Assembly: GCA_040217695.1 (NCBI GenBank)
Contig: JBEHWO010000062.1
Coordinates: 1-23,236 of the forward strand
Length of the DNA stretch: 23,236 nucleotides
Direction of reading: 5' to 3'
From: CALARM01 sp040217695
GTDB lineage: Bacteria > Vulcanimicrobiota > SpSt-956 > JAKJGF01
Below the pieces are notes generated by a model. It did not search any database, had not been told where the DNA came from, and saw nothing but the letters and a program-made list of their open reading frames with translations. Both the position numbers and the translations under genes were made by a program. This document shows positions 22,566 to 23,236 of this stretch, one piece after another. Every line of letters starts with the position of its first letter. Positions within the stretch are counted from its first letter, which is position 1.

Positions 22566-23236
22566 ATGAAAAATCTGCCCTTCACCCGTCACGCGTCACC
22601 CGTTACGCGTCACGCTTCATCCCGGTATTTCTCCTGCTTTTATCAGTCTCTTTCAATCTCTACTGTCTGTTTCCGGAAATTTCCCACATTACATATGACC
22701 TGAATGATAATGTTTTTCATTACGGTCTTGTTCTCAGATTAAACGATGCCATGAGAGCCGGCCATAGTTTCTGGGACTGCTGGGTTCCTTACTGGCTTAT
22801 GGGTTTTCCCGTATTTCATTATTATCAATTTTTGCCTCATTTTCTGATTGTAATCATTTATTATGCTCTGTTTAAAAGTATTCCTCTTTTCACTCTTTTT
22901 AAAATCATTCAGTATTTACTTCTCGCGACTTTTCCGATTTCCATATATATCGGCCTGAGAAAACTCGATTTTACACCTCTCGAAGCATCACTGTCAGGGT
23001 TTATTGTTTCCCTCCTCTCTACAAACTGTCTTTACGGATGGGAATGGGAAAGTTATCTCTGGATGGGTTTCGGCATGTTCGGTCAGCTATGCGGTATGTA
23101 CCTTATGCCTGTTGCCATGGGAGAGGTTTACCGGTGTATAAATACAGGGAAAAGTTATTTCAGGGCAGTGTCCTTTCTCTGTTTTGATTTTTTCTGTCAT
23201 TTTTTCTTCGGTTATATAGTGTCACTGGTGTCTTTT
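22566..23236 (+). CDS. Polytopic membrane protein, start interrupted by a heptamer insert (partial)
   Basis: The reading frame is open from 22619 to the window edge (206 codons) and clearly coding. It has a first hydrophobic segment (I-P-V-F-L-L-L-L-S-V-S-F), then L-N-D-N-V-F-H-Y-G-L-V-L-R-L-N-D-A, W-V-P-Y-W-L-M-G-F-P-V-F, and several more membrane segments. This resembles large bacterial GT-C-like or YfhO-type membrane proteins. The frame has no ATG, GTG or TTG upstream of its first membrane segment. An ATG at 22566, 5 nt after the glycosyltransferase stop, is in another frame. Removing the 35 bases 22584-22618 joins M-K-N-L-P-F directly to I-P-V-F-L-L. The gene is therefore either disrupted or switchable. 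The weak ribosome binding site suggests coupling to the upstream gene. Confidence 0.75.
22584..22618 (-). repeat. 35-bp (five-heptamer) insert in a coding start
   Basis: Five 7-bp units complementary to GTGACGC, GTGACGG and GTAACGG types interrupt the codon series after ATG AAA AAT CTG CCC TTC. A 4-bp direct repeat TTCA flanks it (22581-22584 and 22616-22619). Thirty-five is not a multiple of three, so the downstream frame is lost. This is the only copy in the window that lies inside a coding sequence. Confidence 0.82.

Overview
The window is about 23.2 kb of low-GC bacterial chromosome, with strong GGAGG-type ribosome binding sites, lipoproteins, a prepilin-type leader and many domain chimeras. 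No rRNA, tRNA, phage or transposase gene is visible. The features suggest an uncultured bacterium from a poorly sampled phylum. I cannot name the phylum from sequence alone.

Left part (1-3692). The first 20 codons of an endonuclease IV gene leave the window on the minus strand. A plus-strand gene follows for a cytosolic eight-repeat PQQ-like propeller with an N-terminal zinc ribbon. Next is a plus-strand chimera with a prepilin leader, an extracytoplasmic domain, five membrane segments, a coiled coil and C-terminal zinc ribbons.

Central part (3731-17539, all minus strand, probably one or a few transcripts). In transcription order: VIT-VWA protein A (990 aa), VIT-VWA protein B (992 aa), a small TPR protein, a 1379-aa TPR / zinc-ribbon / VIT-VWA fusion (C), a LamG-type lipoprotein, and a secreted transglutaminase-like protein whose frame is broken at an A8 run. 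All three VIT-VWA proteins keep a complete MIDAS motif. Each ends in a helical domain whose motif recalls the prenyltransferase/squalene-cyclase repeat. None has a signal peptide. This paralogous VIT-VWA/TPR cluster beside a secreted transglutaminase is the best candidate for an undescribed system.

Right part (17540-23236). Plus-strand asnA (aspartate-ammonia ligase) is convergent, across a shared hairpin terminator, with a lipoprotein carrying a collagen-like Gly-X-Y tract. An AT-rich 340-bp gap follows, then a GT-C type glycosyltransferase fused to an NPCBM domain, then a membrane-protein gene that runs off the window and whose start is interrupted by a 35-bp repeat.

A family of heptanucleotide repeats overlies all of this, mostly in gaps between genes. 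Its unit is GTGANNN. One subfamily is GTGACGC-like and occurs at about eight places, three of them with a related conserved tail. The other is a 32-unit array of GTGAAAA, GTGAGTC and GTGAGAA. The repeats supply stop codons for two VIT-VWA genes, create false N-terminal extensions, form fold-backs beside genes, and in one case break a reading frame. They are the most unusual feature of the window.
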